This document shows positions 15,298 to 16,066 of a stretch of DNA of 16,066 nt, piece after piece (position 1 is the first letter of the stretch; each line of letters starts with the position of its first letter). The DNA lies in NCBI GenBank assembly GCA_964534905.1, contig CAZHPZ010000031.1:1-16066 (forward strand). Direction: 5' to 3'. The notes beneath the pieces were generated by a model, which made no database searches, was not told the origin of the DNA, and saw only the letters and a list, made by a program, of their open reading frames with translations. The position numbers and the translations under genes are program-made. Source of the stretch: RGIG4608 sp964534905. GTDB taxonomy: Bacteria > Bacillota > Clostridia > Oscillospirales > CAG-272.

Positions 15298-15298
15298 T
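15270..15298 (+). promoter_or_regulatory. Candidate promoter for the CocE/NonD hydrolase, mirror image of the divergent one
   Basis: TTGTAT (15270-15275) and TACAAT (15293-15298) are 17 bases apart on the plus strand. By the symmetry of the repeat this is the same pair as on the minus strand, so the two promoters overlap face to face and share the operators. The start would be near 15305, about 29 bases before the ATG at 15334. Confidence 0.55.
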
Positions 15299-15333
15299 AG
15301 TATCGTAAAATATTTTTAAGGAGATTTACAAAA

Positions 15334-16066
15334 ATGTCGGAAAGAAGATTTACAATATTGCTTGACAAAAACGAAAGCAAAATAAGCGTACCGGTGCGTA
15401 ATGCTCTATCGGTGGATTCTCCCTGTGCCAGATACACAGGCTACAAGCCGGAAACCGTGCTGCTCAAAAAAGGCTCTATCCGTCTGAAAGGCTATATGCC
15501 CCTGCCTTGTGACATTATCTTGGAGCGTGATGTGCCTGTCAAATTACGGGATGGTGTGACCATCTACACAGACATTTTCCGTCCCAATGACGATTTGCCC
15601 CATCCTGCAATTATGGCTATGAGTCCATATGGAAAAGAGATCGGCTCTCAATGGCTGGACGATACACCGAACCATGCCGGTATTCCCATGGAGGCTACTT
15701 CCGGCTTGCAGAAATTTGAGGGTCCCGATCCTGCCTACTGGTGCAACCATGGCTACGCCATTATTAACCCCGATGTTCGTGGTGCGTACAATTCCGAGGG
15801 TATCATCCTGTTCTTTGGCAGCGACTATGGCAGAGACGGCGCAGACATCATCGAATGGGCGGCTCGACAGCCGTGGAGCAACGGCAAAATCGGTATGAGT
15901 GGTAACTCGTGGCTTGCCATTTCTCAATGGTTTACCGCTGCTCAGCGTCCAGAACATCTTGCGGCAATCGCCCCGTGGGAAGGACTTTCCGACTGTGGGC
16001 GTGAGGTTGCTACCCGTGGCGGTGTGCAGATGCCGGAGTTTGTCAAAATGCTGTCCGACTCCTTTG
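15334..16066 (+). CDS. CocE/NonD-family alpha/beta hydrolase (X-Pro dipeptidyl-peptidase S15-like), partial at the 3' end
   Basis: The first 244 residues of a serine hydrolase that continues past the window edge. The family includes cocaine esterase, acylase-type ester and amide hydrolases and X-prolyl peptidases. The fold begins near residue 63 with RDVPVKLRDGVTIYTDIFRP, followed by the oxyanion-tyrosine region SPYG (97-100), DVRG (147-150) and the nucleophile elbow GMSGNSWLA, with Ser192 as the probable nucleophile. The Asp and His of the triad lie beyond the window. Usual members read GxSYxG there; this one has Trp in place of Tyr and Ala in place of the last Gly. An unusual segment of about 60 residues precedes the fold. 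AAGGAGA is 9 bases before the ATG. After the first 20 codons it uses many CTG leucines and almost no ATA isoleucine, unlike the core genes, which suggests acquisition. No signal peptide is seen. Confidence 0.88.
   Translation, partial: MSERRFTILLDKNESKISVPVRNALSVDSPCARYTGYKPETVLLKKGSIRLKGYMPLPCDIILERDVPVKLRDGVTIYTDIFRPNDDLPHPAIMAMSPYGKEIGSQWLDDTPNHAGIPMEATSGLQKFEGPDPAYWCNHGYAIINPDVRGAYNSEGIILFFGSDYGRDGADIIEWAARQPWSNGKIGMSGNSWLAISQWFTAAQRPEHLAAIAPWEGLSDCGREVATRGGVQMPEFVKMLSDSF

Larger units (their letters stand above)
15262..15305. repeat. Perfect 19-bp inverted repeat with nested palindromes, candidate TetR operators
   Basis: CGATACTATTGTATCACAA (15262-15280) and TTGTGATACAATAGTATCG (15287-15305) are exact reverse complements around a 6-base spacer. 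Inside each arm is a 5-4-5 palindrome: GATAC-TATT-GTATC (15263-15276) and GATAC-AATA-GTATC (15291-15304), with centres 28 bp apart. This is the size and symmetry of TetR dimer sites. It lies in the 121-base gap between the divergent HXXEE-TetR operon and the hydrolase and covers promoter elements on both strands. Confidence 0.85.

Overview
The window looks like the chromosome of a spore-forming, Gram-positive Clostridia-type bacterium (an Oscillospiraceae/Lachnospiraceae-like gut Firmicute is the best guess). The reasons are strong AGGAGG-type ribosome binding sites on nearly every gene, the order lonA-engB and scpA-scpB-ytfI-ytfJ-dac, a GerW/YtfJ sporulation protein, and pervasive ATA and CTT/CTC codons. 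No rRNA, tRNA, CRISPR array or insertion sequence is visible, and there is no gene-free stretch above 300 bases. The longest gaps are 1762-1975 and 12386-12585, which are divergent promoter regions.

Layout. (1) 63-1761, minus strand: a kduI-kduD pair for uronate catabolism, ended by a perfect hairpin terminator. (2) 1976-10213, plus strand: a tightly packed run of nine genes, lon, engB, an M50 membrane protease, scpA, scpB, ytfI (DUF2953), ytfJ (GerW), a D,D-carboxypeptidase and an RluB/RsuA-type pseudouridine synthase. Gaps are 44 bases or less and several genes overlap, so much of it is probably co-transcribed. It combines proteolysis, ribosome assembly, chromosome segregation, and envelope and spore functions. 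(3) 10307-12385, minus strand: typA (bipA) followed by a 72-residue two-helix membrane protein. This convergent pair of operons is separated by a bidirectional terminator. (4) 12522-13973, plus strand: an HAD phosphatase and a PAP2 phosphatase behind a near-consensus promoter, closed by a terminator whose stem-loop closely resembles the one at 10272-10304. (5) 13985-16066: a TetR-type repressor and an HXXEE membrane protein on the minus strand, divergent from a CocE/NonD hydrolase that runs off the window.

The most distinctive part is region 5. The HXXEE and hydrolase genes use codons unlike the rest of the window (CTG and TTG leucine, ATT/ATC isoleucine). The short gap between the divergent genes holds a perfect 19-bp inverted repeat. 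Each arm is itself a GATAC-N4-GATAC-type palindrome (GATAC paired with GTATC), and the repeat embeds a symmetric promoter on both strands. This is the arrangement expected of a TetR-controlled, ligand-inducible module that was probably acquired. Two smaller signals also deserve attention: a long hairpin that buries the ribosome binding site of the carboxypeptidase gene while carrying a TATAAT in its loop region, and a ytfI gene whose strong ribosome binding site points to no standard in-frame start codon.
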